The notes: generated by a model from the sequence alone, not told the origin. A stretch of 64,000 bases of DNA from Arthrobacter alpinus (GCF_001445575.1 NZ_CP013200.1:3596001-3660000), one strand, 5' to 3'. Shown: positions 44,574 to 53,557, counted from the stretch's first letter. A program made the numbers and translations.

Positions 44574-45839
44574 ATGTCCCCGGAGCATCCACTGCTCGAG
44601 AGCCAGCCATCCATGCGCACGCTGGTCCGCGAATCTTGGCAACGGTCTTTGGACGCTCTGGCCACCCCCGCCGGACTCAGTCCTCCTGCAGTGTGGGAGA
44701 GTCGAGAACTGAAGGATTTCCGCCGCGACCACCCACTGGCCGCAATCATGCCGGTAATTACGAAGTTACTGGTGGAGCCCAGCCACGACACCGGATTGCT
44801 GATTGCCGTGGGTGATGAACACGGCCGCTTGCTCTGGGTGGAGGGTGACTCGGTAGCTCGCCGCAACGGTGAGAACATCAATTTCGCCACCGGAGCCGAC
44901 TGGTCCGAAACAGTGGTGGGCACCAGCGCTCCCGGAACCGCCCTGGTCCTGGGAAAGAGCGTGCAAATTGTGGGCCACGAACATTTCAACCCGGCCGTCC
45001 ATTCGTGGAGTTGCACGGCCGTGCCGGTGCATGATCCGGATTCCGGAGCAGTCTTGGGCGTCGTCGATATCACCGGCGGTGTGGAAGCCGTGGGCGCCAA
45101 CACCTTGTCGTTGGTGCAGGCCTCTGTGGCGGCGGCAGAAGCTCAGTTGCGAATCGAGCGCTTGGAGCGCCGGGCTGAGCAGGAACGCCGCACGTGGTTT
45201 TCATCCTCTGCCAGCGCCGGAACTGTTGATACTGCGTCCGCGAAAAAGCCCCTCTACCGTGACAGCCTGCAAATCCTGGGCCGCGATCAGGGCCTGCTGC
45301 ACGTTGCCGGGCAAGCCGTCACCCTCAGCGAACGCCACACCGAAATCATGGCCATGCTGGCGCTGCACCCCGACGGCCTCAGCGCCGAGGAACTCACCGA
45401 CAAGGTCTACCCGGAGGGCACCTCACTAACCAGCATCCGGGCCGAAATGGTGCGCCTGCGCAAGCTCTTGCGAGGCGCTGCACCTACTTTGGTGCCCGAA
45501 TCGCGCCCCTACCGACTCCCCCGCGCGTTAGTGGTTGACGCCGAACAAGTCCGCAATTATCTGGACCGAGGCGCACACAGGCTGGCCCTGAACATCTACC
45601 GCGGCGAGGTCATGCCCCGCTCGCTGGCCCCGGAAATCGAGGTCATTCGCCATCGCGTGGCGGTGCAATTAAGGGAGGCCATCCTCGCCGATGCCAGTCC
45701 GGAAGCGCTGTTGGGTTACTTGCAGCTGCCCGAAGCCGCGGACGACGTCGAAGCCTGGCGCACAGCCTTGCGTCTCCTGCCGCCGCGCTCACCGAAGCGA
45801 GCCGCCGTCGTGGCTCATCTGGAGGCGCTGGAGGGCTGA
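44574..45839 (+). CDS. GAF-domain transcriptional regulator lacking an AAA+ domain (AcoR-like N-terminus)
   Basis: The 421-residue protein starts like AcoR-type activators (RESWQRSLDALATPAGLSPP), followed by a GAF domain (about residues 75-190, with GENINFATGADWSETVVGT and ALVLGKSVQIVGHEHF). A winged-helix segment follows (about 260-320, GLSAEELTDKVYPEGTSLTS, IRAEMVRLRKLLRG). The sigma-54-interacting AAA+ domain of AcoR is absent, as expected where sigma-54 is missing. It precedes the acetaldehyde and alcohol dehydrogenase genes and probably activates them on sensing a substrate or product. The ATG follows TTGGAG. Confidence 0.85.
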   Translation: MSPEHPLLESQPSMRTLVRESWQRSLDALATPAGLSPPAVWESRELKDFRRDHPLAAIMPVITKLLVEPSHDTGLLIAVGDEHGRLLWVEGDSVARRNGENINFATGADWSETVVGTSAPGTALVLGKSVQIVGHEHFNPAVHSWSCTAVPVHDPDSGAVLGVVDITGGVEAVGANTLSLVQASVAAAEAQLRIERLERRAEQERRTWFSSSASAGTVDTASAKKPLYRDSLQILGRDQGLLHVAGQAVTLSERHTEIMAMLALHPDGLSAEELTDKVYPEGTSLTSIRAEMVRLRKLLRGAAPTLVPESRPYRLPRALVVDAEQVRNYLDRGAHRLALNIYRGEVMPRSLAPEIEVIRHRVAVQLREAILADASPEALLGYLQLPEAADDVEAWRTALRLLPPRSPKRAAVVAHLEALEG

Positions 45840-45854
45840 AGTTCGGCTGGCCCC

Positions 45855-46442
45855 TTACAGTTCCGCTTCCATGATCATGTCCAGCATTGTCTGCGCGGCC
45901 ATGGTGCCCATGCCAGTCTCCGCGGTGAGCAGCGCCAACGCCTTCGCCCGTTGTCCGGCAGCAGCCAGCGCCTTGATCCTTGTGGCGTCCGCTTCCGTCA
46001 GGGATAAGGACCGTTCCGTGTAGCCGGTGCCGCCGGTTGAGCGCGAAACATCCTGCACGCCGGTGGTATGGGACCACGGCGGCGCAGTGGAGGTGCTGGT
46101 GACGGTGGTTTCAACCGTGATGCTGCCCTTCGGAACCCCCTTCAACAGTGATTCCCTGATGTCGTTGGCCAACCGTTCTGCCAGGTCCCGGACCTCGTCA
46201 CCCGAACCACCATCCGGGGCACCCCTCCTCTGCAGGGGTGCCGGCTGGCCCATGTCCGGCAATGCAGGCGATGAGTCCGGAATCTGTGATTGTGGCACGT
46301 CAAAGGTGGGCTGGTAGGTGGAACCTGCGCCGTACTGCTCCGCGGTGCGTGCGGTCTGCCGCGCCTTCCCCCGTTTCGCCATGATGAGGAGCACCACGGC
46401 AACTGCGAGCAACAAAACAGCCAGGGGAATCAGTAAATCCAT
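45855..46442 (-). CDS. Hypothetical single-pass membrane protein
   Basis: The 195-residue protein has one N-terminal membrane helix (MDLLIPLAVLLLAVAVVLLIMA), a basic stop (KRGKARQTAR), a Pro/Gly-rich linker and a helical C-terminal part ending AQTMLDMIMEAEL. The C-terminal helices (ALAAAGQRAKALALLTAETG) resemble those of a small ribosomal L7/L12-like fold, but this is only an impression. No function is recognised. It is convergent with the regulator gene and divergent from the dehydrogenase gene. It has a weak ribosome binding site. Confidence 0.7.
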   Translation of the reverse strand: MDLLIPLAVLLLAVAVVLLIMAKRGKARQTARTAEQYGAGSTYQPTFDVPQSQIPDSSPALPDMGQPAPLQRRGAPDGGSGDEVRDLAERLANDIRESLLKGVPKGSITVETTVTSTSTAPPWSHTTGVQDVSRSTGGTGYTERSLSLTEADATRIKALAAAGQRAKALALLTAETGMGTMAAQTMLDMIMEAEL

Positions 46443-46573
46443 GGGGTGAGTCTATCGAATCAATGCACCACCTCCGCGATGTGATCTGGCTCATGCAACG
46501 TGGTTGCAACGTTGATCGACGTACTGTTGCGAACAAGGACGCTGATGTCCCCCACCGCGAAGGAGTTTGAACA

Positions 46574-48097
46574 ATGGCTGTTTATGCACAACCCGGTACA
46601 GACGGTTCCAAGGTCACTTTCAAGGACCGCTATGAGAACTGGATTGGCGGGGAATGGGTGGCTCCGGTCAAGGGTGAGTATTTTGAGAACATCACGCCCG
46701 TCACCGGCAAGGTTTTCTGCGAAGTGGCCCGCGGCACGGCTGAGGATATTGAACTGGCCCTAGACGCAGCCCACAAGGTAGCGCCGAGCTGGGGCGCAAC
46801 CTCGGCCACGGAACGCGCAGCAGTCCTGAACAAGATTGCCGACCGCATTGATGAGAATGTGGAACTGCTGGCCGTCGCGGAAACGTGGGATAACGGCAAG
46901 GCCATCCGCGAAACACTCAACGCTGACATCCCCCTCGCGGCAGATCACTTCCGTTACTTCGCCTCTGTGGTCCGCGCCCAGGAAGGCAGCCTGACCCAGA
47001 TCGATGAGAACACCACCGCCTACCACTTCCACGAGCCTCTCGGCGTAGTTGGCCAGATCATTCCGTGGAACTTCCCCATCCTGATGGCCGTCTGGAAACT
47101 GGCACCGGCACTCGCTGCGGGAAACGCCGTCGTCCTTAAACCAGCGGAACAGACGCCGGCCTCCATTCTGGTCCTCATGGAACTTCTCGCCGACATCCTG
47201 CCGGCCGGCGTCATCAACGTTGTCAATGGCTTCGGTGTGGAAGCCGGCAAGCCGCTCGCCTCCAGCAAGCGCATCCGCAAGATCGCGTTCACCGGCGAGA
47301 CCACCACAGGCCGTTTGATCAGCCAGTACGCCAGCCAGAACCTGATTCCGGTCACGCTGGAGCTGGGCGGCAAGAGCCCGAACATCTTCTTCAACGACGT
47401 CATGGACAAGGATGACGCCTTTTATGACAAGGCGCTGGAGGGCTTCACGCTCTACGCCTTCAACCAGGGTGAAGTGTGCACTTGCCCGTCCCGCGCAGTG
47501 GTGCAGGCAGGTATTTACGAGTCCTTCATGGCCGACGCTATTGCCCGCACCGAAGCGATTATCCAGGGCAACCCGTTGGACACCGACACTCAGATTGGAG
47601 CGCAGGCTTCCAACGACCAGATGGAAAAGATCCTGTCCTACATGGACATCGGCAAGCAGGAAGGCGCCAAGCTGCTCACCGGCGGCGAGCGCAACATCCT
47701 CCCCGGGGACCTGGCCGGCGGTTACTACGTCAAGCCGACCATTTTTGAGGGCACCAATGACATGCGCATCTTCCAGGAGGAAATCTTTGGCCCCGTGCTC
47801 GCGGTGACCAAGTTCGACGACTACGCCGACGCGCTGCACATCGCCAACGACACCCTTTACGGGCTCGGCGCCGGAGTCTGGTCCCGCAACGGCAACGTCG
47901 CCTACCGGGCGGGCCGCGAGATCCAGGCCGGGCGCGTATGGGTCAACAACTACCACGCCTACCCCGCTGGCGCAGCGTTTGGTGGCTACAAGTCCTCCGG
48001 CATCGGCCGTGAAAACCACTCCATGATGCTCGATCACTACCAGCAGACCAAGAACCTCCTGGTCAGCTACAGCGAGGACAAGCTCGGCTTCTTCTAA
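46574..48097 (+). CDS. Acetaldehyde dehydrogenase (ExaC/AldA-type NAD aldehyde dehydrogenase)
   Basis: The 507-residue enzyme has the glutamate motif [12 protein letters not shown], the catalytic cysteine in [14 protein letters not shown] and the NAD-binding [11 protein letters not shown]. Length and the GEVCTCPSR form match the ExaC group that oxidises acetaldehyde to acetate in ethanol breakdown. Zn-alcohol dehydrogenase and DUF779 genes follow. The ATG is behind AAGGAGTTTGAACA. The upstream gap (46443-46573) has repeated TTGCAAC/TTGCGAAC elements (46496-46537) that could bind the GAF regulator. Confidence 0.92.
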   Translation: MAVYAQPGTDGSKVTFKDRYENWIGGEWVAPVKGEYFENITPVTGKVFCEVARGTAEDIELALDAAHKVAPSWGATSATERAAVLNKIADRIDENVELLAVAETWDNGKAIRETLNADIPLAADHFRYFASVVRAQEGSLTQIDENTTAYHFHEPLGVVGQIIPWNFPILMAVWKLAPALAAGNAVVLKPAEQTPASILVLMELLADILPAGVINVVNGFGVEAGKPLASSKRIRKIAFTGETTTGRLISQYASQNLIPVTLELGGKSPNIFFNDVMDKDDAFYDKALEGFTLYAFNQGEVCTCPSRAVVQAGIYESFMADAIARTEAIIQGNPLDTDTQIGAQASNDQMEKILSYMDIGKQEGAKLLTGGERNILPGDLAGGYYVKPTIFEGTNDMRIFQEEIFGPVLAVTKFDDYADALHIANDTLYGLGAGVWSRNGNVAYRAGREIQAGRVWVNNYHAYPAGAAFGGYKSSGIGRENHSMMLDHYQQTKNLLVSYSEDKLGFF

Positions 48098-48156
48098 AAC
48101 GCTCGCTCACATACAGGGCGTTTTTCCCTAACACTCGCTCACATACAGGGCGTTTC
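48096..48156 (+). terminator. Terminator-like hairpin and its tandem copy after the aldehyde dehydrogenase gene
   Basis: AAAACGC and GCGTTTTT pair around a 15-base loop directly at the TAA stop, with a T-run, as in an intrinsic terminator. The 25-bp body (CGCTCGCTCACATACAGGGC) recurs 32 bp later with one change, followed by a third degenerate start. The rest of the gap to 48309 shows no gene. Confidence 0.7.
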
Positions 48157-48309
48157 ACGGGAACGCTCGCGCACCATCTCACCTGGCCCACGTTCACGAG
48201 GGCCCCACAGCTACCTTGCGAGCTGTGGAAGCGGGTGGGGCACGACGCCGGGTATCCACCCTGGGTGCCCGGCGCACTCCCGTCATCCCTTCGTTCAAAG
48301 GAGAACCAC

Positions 48310-49329
48310 ATGACCACGATGCATGCAGCAGTTGTTAAAGAATTCGGCGCGCCCCTCAGTGTTGAGGAATACCCGCTTCCCACCCCCGGGCCGGGCCAAG
48401 CCCTCATCAAGTTGATTTCAAGCGGGGTCTGCCACACGGATCTTCATGCCGCCGAGGGCGACTGGCCCGTCAAGCCGAGCCCGCCGTTTGTCCCCGGGCA
48501 CGAAGGCGTGGGCGACGTGGTGGCTCTCGGCGAGGGCGTCACCTCCCTAGCCATTGGCGACCGGGTGGGTAACGCCTGGCTGTGGAGCGCCTGCGGCGAC
48601 TGTGAGTACTGCCGCACCGGGTGGGAGACTCTGTGTGAATCCCAGCAAAATGGCGGCTACAGCGTGGACGGCTCCTTCGGTGAATACATGCTGGTGAATG
48701 CCGAGTTTGCCCCGCGCATTCCTGAGGGCGCTGATCCCGTGGAGATCGCACCAGTACTATGTGCCGGAGTTACGGTCTACAAGGGCTTGAAGATGACCGA
48801 GGCCCGTCCCGGCCAGTGGGTTGTCATTTCCGGTATCGGCGGTCTAGGCCACATCGCCGTCCAGTACGCCGTGGCCATGGGTCTGCGCGTCGCCGCTGTG
48901 GATATTGCCGAGGACAAGCTGGCCCTGGCCCGTAAGCACGGGGCCGAAATTACTGTCAATGCAATGACCGAGGATCCGGTGAAGGCCATCCAGGCAAAGA
49001 CCGGTGGTGTCCACGGCGTGCTTGTCACGGCAGTGCACCCGGCAGCGTTTGGCCAGGCGATTGGTATGACCCGGCGCGGCGGCACCATCGTGTTCAACGG
49101 GCTTCCCCCGGGCGACTTCCCCGCCCCCATCTTTGATGTGGTGCTCAAGGGCCTGACAATCCGCGGCTCCATTGTGGGCACCCGCCAGGACATGGAGGAA
49201 GCCATTGATTTCTATGCTCGCGGCCTGATCCATCCCACGGTTTCCACCCGCAACCTGGGCGAAATCAACGAGGTGTTGGATGAGATGCGTGGCGGCAAGA
49301 TCGACGGCCGGGTAGTCATCAAGTACTAG
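48310..49329 (+). CDS. Zinc-dependent alcohol dehydrogenase (AdhP-type)
   Basis: The 339-residue medium-chain dehydrogenase has the catalytic zinc residues in SGVCHTDLHAAEGDWP and PGHEGVGDVV, structural zinc cysteines in ACGDCEYCRTGWETLC and the NAD motif GIGGLGHIAVQYA. It oxidises ethanol or related primary alcohols to the aldehyde used by the preceding enzyme. The ATG follows AAAGGAGAACCAC. Confidence 0.93.
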   Translation: MTTMHAAVVKEFGAPLSVEEYPLPTPGPGQALIKLISSGVCHTDLHAAEGDWPVKPSPPFVPGHEGVGDVVALGEGVTSLAIGDRVGNAWLWSACGDCEYCRTGWETLCESQQNGGYSVDGSFGEYMLVNAEFAPRIPEGADPVEIAPVLCAGVTVYKGLKMTEARPGQWVVISGIGGLGHIAVQYAVAMGLRVAAVDIAEDKLALARKHGAEITVNAMTEDPVKAIQAKTGGVHGVLVTAVHPAAFGQAIGMTRRGGTIVFNGLPPGDFPAPIFDVVLKGLTIRGSIVGTRQDMEEAIDFYARGLIHPTVSTRNLGEINEVLDEMRGGKIDGRVVIKY

Positions 49330-49341
49330 CCCCGCCCGGAA

Positions 49342-49415
49342 CCCTCCCTCAGCGATGGGGCGTTTTCGTCGAACCCTCCCGCAGCGATGGGGCGTTTTCG
49401 TCGAGCCCTCCCGCA
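49342..49415. repeat. 32-bp tandem repeat, 2.3 units
   Basis: Two units of CCCTCCC(T/G)CAGCGATGG... plus a partial third (49342-49373, 49374-49405, 49406-49415) lie just after the alcohol dehydrogenase gene. Each contains GGGGCGTTTTCGTCGA. Function unknown; no hairpin of note within a unit. Confidence 0.85.
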
Positions 49416-49421
49416 CTTTTG

Positions 49422-49487
49422 CCCAAAGTAATGCGGCGGGAGGTCACCTTCCCCGTGAAAAGTGACCTCCCGCCGTCGTACTTTGGG
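49422..49487. repeat. Long inverted repeat, REP-like family B, copy 1
   Basis: CCCAAAGTA-...-GGCGGGAGGTCACCTT pairs with AAGTGACCTCCCGCC-...-TACTTTGGG. Its core is shared with the inverted repeat at 58254-58311. It lies between alcohol dehydrogenase and DUF779 genes and can act as a bidirectional terminator. Confidence 0.85.
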
Positions 49488-49518
49488 TACCTGCGTCACC
49501 TTATTAAGGAGCACTCCC

Positions 49519-49935
49519 ATGGACGCCACCCCCGAAACCTTGGATGCAGCAATCACTATCCCGGGGGAAACACAGTCCCGCGTGGCCCTGAGTGCAACGG
49601 CTGTGGAATTGCTACAAAAATTGTGGGCCAGCCACGGCCCGTTGATGTTCCATCAGTCCGGGGGCTGCTGCGACGGCTCCTCCCCCATGTGCTATCCAGC
49701 GGGCGAATTCATCACGGCCGAGGCTGACATCCTGCTCGGACTCTTTGACCTGCCAGACTGCGGACCCTTGGAATTTTGGATGTCCCGCGAACAGTTCAAC
49801 TACTGGTCCCACACGCATCTGACAGTGGATGTGGTGGCTGGACGCGGCAGCGGCTTCTCCGTCGAGGCGCCGGAAGGCAAACGCTTCCTGATACGTTCGC
49901 GCTTAGTGGACGGCTTCGTGCCGGCTGGGCGTTGA
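49519..49935 (+). CDS. DUF779 family protein (acetaldehyde dehydrogenase-associated)
   Basis: The 138-residue protein has the conserved double cysteine HQSGGCCDGSSPMCY and QFNYWSHTHLTVDVV typical of DUF779. These proteins are found beside ExaC-type dehydrogenases and alcohol dehydrogenases, as here; the cysteines suggest metal or redox chemistry but the role is unknown. The ATG at 49519 follows AAGGAGCACTCCC. Confidence 0.9.
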   Translation: MDATPETLDAAITIPGETQSRVALSATAVELLQKLWASHGPLMFHQSGGCCDGSSPMCYPAGEFITAEADILLGLFDLPDCGPLEFWMSREQFNYWSHTHLTVDVVAGRGSGFSVEAPEGKRFLIRSRLVDGFVPAGR

Positions 49936-49974
49936 GAGCGAATCCTCCCGCGCCCTGACGTTTAGGCTAGATCC

Positions 49975-50586
49975 ATGACCCAAACACTGATTCTGGCCTC
50001 CGCCTCCCCTTCGCGCGCCAAACTCCTCACCGATGCCGGCATTACCCACCGCGTGCTTGTTTCCGATGTTGACGAGGATGCGGCCACCGCAGCCGCCGGT
50101 CCGCTCTCCCCCGCCGAAACTGCCTTGCTCCTGGCCCGCACCAAGGCCGAATCCGTGGCCGCCTCTGCCCCCGGCGCCCTTGTCATCGGCTGCGACTCCG
50201 TCTTCGAGCTCGACGGCACCCCCTACGGCAAGCCCTGGGAGCGCGAGGTTGCGCGGGAGCGCTGGCAGTTGATGCGCGGGCGAACGGGTGTGCTCCATAC
50301 TGGCCACTGGCTCATTTCCACGCACGACGCCGGATCCCTCGCTGGGTATGGAGAGGTCACTAGCGCCGCGGTCACCTTTGAGGACATCACGGACGCCGAG
50401 ATTGACGCCTACGTTGCCACAGGCGAACCCTTGCAGGTTGCTGGCGCGTTCACTATAGACGGATTGGCGGGCGCCTTCATCACCGGCGTCGAAGGCGACC
50501 CGCATACAGTGGTTGGGCTGTCGATTTCCACCCTCCGCCGGCTATTGGGCAAGCACGGCGTCGCGATCACAGACTTCTGGGCCTGA
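49975..50586 (+). CDS. maf: Maf family nucleotide pyrophosphatase
   Basis: The 203-residue protein has the Maf start LILASASPSRAKLL, the catalytic Asp/Lys region ALVIGCDSVFELDG and YGKPWE, and the end motif VEGDPHTVVGLSISTLRRLL. Maf proteins hydrolyse non-canonical or canonical nucleoside triphosphates. In actinobacteria maf usually lies between carboxylase epsilon and biotin carboxylase genes, an order still seen here despite the insertion of other genes. No good Shine-Dalgarno is seen. Confidence 0.92.
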   Translation: MTQTLILASASPSRAKLLTDAGITHRVLVSDVDEDAATAAAGPLSPAETALLLARTKAESVAASAPGALVIGCDSVFELDGTPYGKPWEREVARERWQLMRGRTGVLHTGHWLISTHDAGSLAGYGEVTSAAVTFEDITDAEIDAYVATGEPLQVAGAFTIDGLAGAFITGVEGDPHTVVGLSISTLRRLLGKHGVAITDFWA

Positions 50587-50593
50587 TTCTTCG

Positions 50594-50720
50594 CTTATGC
50601 GCTGGACCCATTCGGAGTTCGGCGCATAGTGGAACTTCCCTTCCCTTATGCGGTGGACCGGAGACGGGTTCGGCGCAAAAGTGCTCATGCACCACACCCG
50701 TCTCCAGTTCGGCGCATAAG
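50594..50720. repeat. Three tandem 36-37-bp palindromic units (CTTATGCG...GCGCATAAG)
   Basis: Units lie at 50594-50629, 50645-50681 and 50684-50720. Each begins CTTATGCG or CTCATGCA and ends GGCGCATAG-like, so the ends are inverted copies; units 2 and 3 are also inverted to each other (GGAGACGGGT against ACCCGTCTCC). Together they can fold into one large hairpin after maf. Confidence 0.8.
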
Positions 50721-50734
50721 ATAACGAATTACTA

Positions 50735-50772
50735 GAAACTACTTGACGCAATGGAAAGTAGTTTCATATAGT
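50735..50772 (+). promoter_or_regulatory. Promoter TTGACG-18-TATAGT overlapped by inverted repeat GAAACTACTT/AAAGTAGTTTC
   Basis: A good -35 (50743-50748) and -10 (50767-50772) are spaced 18 bp. The arms 50735-50744 and 50755-50765 of a 10-bp inverted repeat cover the -35 and spacer. This is a likely binding site for the winged-helix protein encoded by the second gene. Confidence 0.7.
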
Positions 50773-50811
50773 TGAGCCATTAGCAAGCAATGCTCAACCG
50801 AAAGGCCCGAC

Positions 50812-51255
50812 ATGAGCCAGAACAGCCCCACACCCTCCGCAGAGGAAGCCCGCGAGATGCTCGCTCGGGCAGAAGGCATCGGCACCTCGGCCACCAGCGC
50901 AGCCAGTTGGCCCGCGGCCATGGTCTTCAATTCCTTGGCAATCCTTGGCTCCATGCTCATGATTGGCTTTCACATCGTCGCTCACACCGGGTACGGAGCC
51001 GCGCTACTTGCCGTCACAGTCGGTATCTGGGCCGCCATCAATGCCACCATCTGGCCACTGATGCAGCGCACCACCAAAACTGGCTTCACCAAACGATTCC
51101 TCACATCACTTTTTGCCTACATGGGCCTCTACGCCGTTGCCTTGCTTGTTGGCGCCTTCGCATTCCCCAACGGCAGCCTTGCCTACTACATAACGGCAGC
51201 TGTAGTTCTGGCCGTAGTCGGTTTGGCTGCAGCATTCAGGGAGTTGCGAGCATGA
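50812..51255 (+). CDS. Hypothetical four-helix membrane protein
   Basis: The 147-residue protein has an N-terminal hydrophilic part (residues 1-30) and four membrane segments (about 35-55, 60-82, 95-117, 122-142). No family is recognised. It overlaps the winged-helix regulator gene as ATGA, so the two are co-translated. Such pairs of a small membrane protein and a PadR/MarR-like regulator are common in actinobacteria. The ATG follows AACCGAAAGGCCCGAC. Confidence 0.75.
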   Translation: MSQNSPTPSAEEAREMLARAEGIGTSATSAASWPAAMVFNSLAILGSMLMIGFHIVAHTGYGAALLAVTVGIWAAINATIWPLMQRTTKTGFTKRFLTSLFAYMGLYAVALLVGAFAFPNGSLAYYITAAVVLAVVGLAAAFRELRA

Positions 51256-51635
51256 GCCCCGAAGCAGCACACCAGGATCCACCCGCCAAGCAAAACCAGC
51301 AAGAGCAGCAAGAGCAGCAAGACAACCAGGTAGCTGAAGCGCCGCAACACCCCCGGCACGAACTCAGCGAAGTCCTGCACCAGCCTGTCAGGTTCTCCAT
51401 CGCTGCGGCGCTGTCTAAAACGGAGACCATGGATTTCAAGGACCTACGCAACACCATCCAGGTGAGTGATTCGGTGCTCAGCAAGCAGCTTTCGCACTTG
51501 GAGAAGGCCGGCTACGTGACGATTAAGAAGGGCTTCGTGGGCAAGTTCCCCCGCACTTCGGTAAGCCTCAGTGCGGATGGGCAACAGGCCTGGGAACATC
51601 ACATCGCCACGTTGCGCCTCATCGCAGGGGGCTAA
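51252..51635 (+). CDS. Winged-helix DNA-binding regulator
   Basis: The 127-residue protein has a Gln/Glu-rich N-terminal 35 residues, then a winged helix (about 40-125: LHQPVRFSIAAALSKTETMDFKDL, VSDSVLSKQLSHLEKAGYV, wing TIKKGFVGKFPRTSVSLS). This is the form of transcriptional regulators annotated as winged helix DNA-binding or MarR/ArsR-like. It probably represses its own operon through the inverted repeat at 50735-50765. The signal it senses is unknown. Confidence 0.85.
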   Translation: MSPEAAHQDPPAKQNQQEQQEQQDNQVAEAPQHPRHELSEVLHQPVRFSIAAALSKTETMDFKDLRNTIQVSDSVLSKQLSHLEKAGYVTIKKGFVGKFPRTSVSLSADGQQAWEHHIATLRLIAGG

Positions 51636-51645
51636 CTAACGCCAA

Positions 51646-51666
51646 TTTTGTAGGAACTCCACAAAA
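51646..51666. promoter_or_regulatory. Inverted repeat upstream of carboxylase alpha gene
   Basis: TTTTGT-a-GGA-ac-TCC-ACAAAA is a symmetric element 92 bp before the start, similar in sequence (TTTGTAGG) and position to 35070-35090 before the beta gene. Confidence 0.45.
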
Positions 51667-51757
51667 GATCGGGATCGTACACGCATAAACGCCATGATGT
51701 GTGAGGAAAATCCACATATCCACGCTAGGCTCTCTTGAGAATAGAAGGAGTCCGTCA

Positions 51758-53557
51758 GTGAGCATTTCACCATCTGTCCCGGCGCACAAGCTGAGCAAAG
51801 TACTGATCGCCAACCGCGGCGAAATTGCCGTCCGGATTATCCGGGCAGCCCGCGACGAAGGCATCGCCTCCGTTGCCGTTTACGCCGAGCCAGACCGTGA
51901 AGCGCTGCACGTGCGCATGGCTGATGAAGCATTCGCACTGGGTGGCTCAACGGCTGCCGACTCCTACTTGGTCATGGAGAAGATCCTGGACGCCGCCAAG
52001 GCTTCGGGTGCCGATTCCATCCACCCCGGCTACGGATTCCTGTCCGAAAACGCTGATTTCGCGCAGAAAGTCATCGACGCCGGTCTGCTCTGGATTGGCC
52101 CCTCCCCCGCATCTATTGCGGCTCTGGGCGACAAAGTTCAGGCTCGCCACATCGCTGAAAAGGTGGGCGCACCGCTGGTTCCTGGCACCAAGAACCCGGT
52201 GGAGTCCACCCAGGAAGTGCTCGACTTCGCCGATGAATTCGGTCTGCCCCTGGCCATCAAGGCCGCTTACGGTGGTGGCGGCCGTGGAATCAAGGTTGTC
52301 CGCACCCGTGAAGAAATCCCTGAACTGTACGAGTCTGCAGTCCGTGAAGCCGTCGCAGCCTTTGGTCGCGGCGAGTGCTTCGTAGAGCGCTTCCTTGACG
52401 CGCCACGCCACGTGGAAACCCAGTGTCTGGCCGACGCCGCAGGCAATGTTGTGGTGGTCTCCACCAGGGACTGCTCACTCCAGCGTCGCAACCAGAAGCT
52501 GGTTGAAGAGGCTCCAGCCCCGTTCCTGACTGACGCTCAGAACGCCCAGCTGTACGCGGCGTCCAAGGCCATCTTAACCGAAGCCAAGTACCAAGGCGCC
52601 GGCACCTGCGAATTCCTCGTCGGCACCGACGGCACCATCTCCTTCCTCGAGGTCAACACCCGTCTGCAGGTTGAGCACCCCGTTTCTGAAGAAGTCACCG
52701 GCCTTGACATGGTTCGCGAGCAGTTCCGGATCGCTCGCGGCGAGGATCTCGGGTACAGCGATCCCGAAGTCCGTGGACACTCGCTGGAATTCCGTATCAA
52801 CGGTGAGGACGCCGGCCGCGGCTTCATGCCCGCCCCCGGCACCGTCTCCACCCTGACCCTACCCACCGGCCCCGGCGTCCGTGTCGATTCCGGGATCACG
52901 GCCGGAGAGGTCATCGGCGGCAACTTTGATTCCATGCTGGCCAAGCTCATCGTCACCGGCGCCACTCGCGAGCAGGCCATCCAGCGCGCCAACCGCGCCC
53001 TGGCCGAGATGGACATCGGCGGCATGCCCACCGTGCTCCCCTTCCACCGCGCAGTAGTGGCCGATCCCGCCTTCGCACCGACCGACGGCAAGCCGTTCAC
53101 CATCCACACGCGCTGGATCGAGACGGAGTTCAACAACACCATCCCGGCCTTCGACCTAGCCTCGGCTGCAGGTGTCGCGGACGACGCCGGCACGCGCCAG
53201 AGCGTTACCGTCGAGGTGGGCGGCAAACGGCTTGAGGTGACGCTTCCGTCGTCGTTCGCTGTCAGCAACGGTTCCGGCGCGGCGACCAAGAAGGTCAAGA
53301 AGGCCGGGCGTAACCGCAACGCAGGTCCGGCAGCCGCCAACGGCAACGCGCTGACCTCTCCCATGCAGGGCACCATTGTGAAGGTTGCCGTCGTCGATGG
53401 TGACGTGGTGACTGAGGGTGATCTGATAGTGGTCCTGGAGGCCATGAAGATGGAACAGCCGCTCACCGCGCACCGCTCAGGTACCGTCACCGGCCTGAAT
53501 GCAGCCGCCGGGGACACTGTTTCTGCCGGTGCCGTACTGGCCACCATCGAGGACTAA
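51758..53557 (+). CDS. Acyl-CoA carboxylase alpha subunit (biotin carboxylase plus biotin carrier domain)
   Basis: The 599-residue protein has a biotin carboxylase part (start [21 protein letters not shown]-grasp glycine loop [33 protein letters not shown]) and a C-terminal biotinyl domain with the modified lysine in [11 protein letters not shown]. It carboxylates its own biotin for transfer by the beta subunit at 35190-36773. BirA at 31210 would biotinylate it. The GTG at 51758 was chosen because it follows AAGGAGTCCGTCA; the frame is open 19 codons further upstream. Confidence 0.93.
   Translation: MSISPSVPAHKLSKVLIANRGEIAVRIIRAARDEGIASVAVYAEPDREALHVRMADEAFALGGSTAADSYLVMEKILDAAKASGADSIHPGYGFLSENADFAQKVIDAGLLWIGPSPASIAALGDKVQARHIAEKVGAPLVPGTKNPVESTQEVLDFADEFGLPLAIKAAYGGGGRGIKVVRTREEIPELYESAVREAVAAFGRGECFVERFLDAPRHVETQCLADAAGNVVVVSTRDCSLQRRNQKLVEEAPAPFLTDAQNAQLYAASKAILTEAKYQGAGTCEFLVGTDGTISFLEVNTRLQVEHPVSEEVTGLDMVREQFRIARGEDLGYSDPEVRGHSLEFRINGEDAGRGFMPAPGTVSTLTLPTGPGVRVDSGITAGEVIGGNFDSMLAKLIVTGATREQAIQRANRALAEMDIGGMPTVLPFHRAVVADPAFAPTDGKPFTIHTRWIETEFNNTIPAFDLASAAGVADDAGTRQSVTVEVGGKRLEVTLPSSFAVSNGSGAATKKVKKAGRNRNAGPAAANGNALTSPMQGTIVKVAVVDGDVVTEGDLIVVLEAMKMEQPLTAHRSGTVTGLNAAAGDTVSAGAVLATIED

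Noticed and set aside
46760..48037. A 425-codon minus-strand open frame opposite the acetaldehyde dehydrogenase
   Set aside because: It is antisense to a gene with catalytic residues intact and has no recognisable domains.
48096..50720. Possible CRISPR array in the repeat-rich gaps
   Set aside because: Repeat families differ, have two or three units, lack regular unique spacers and no cas genes are nearby.
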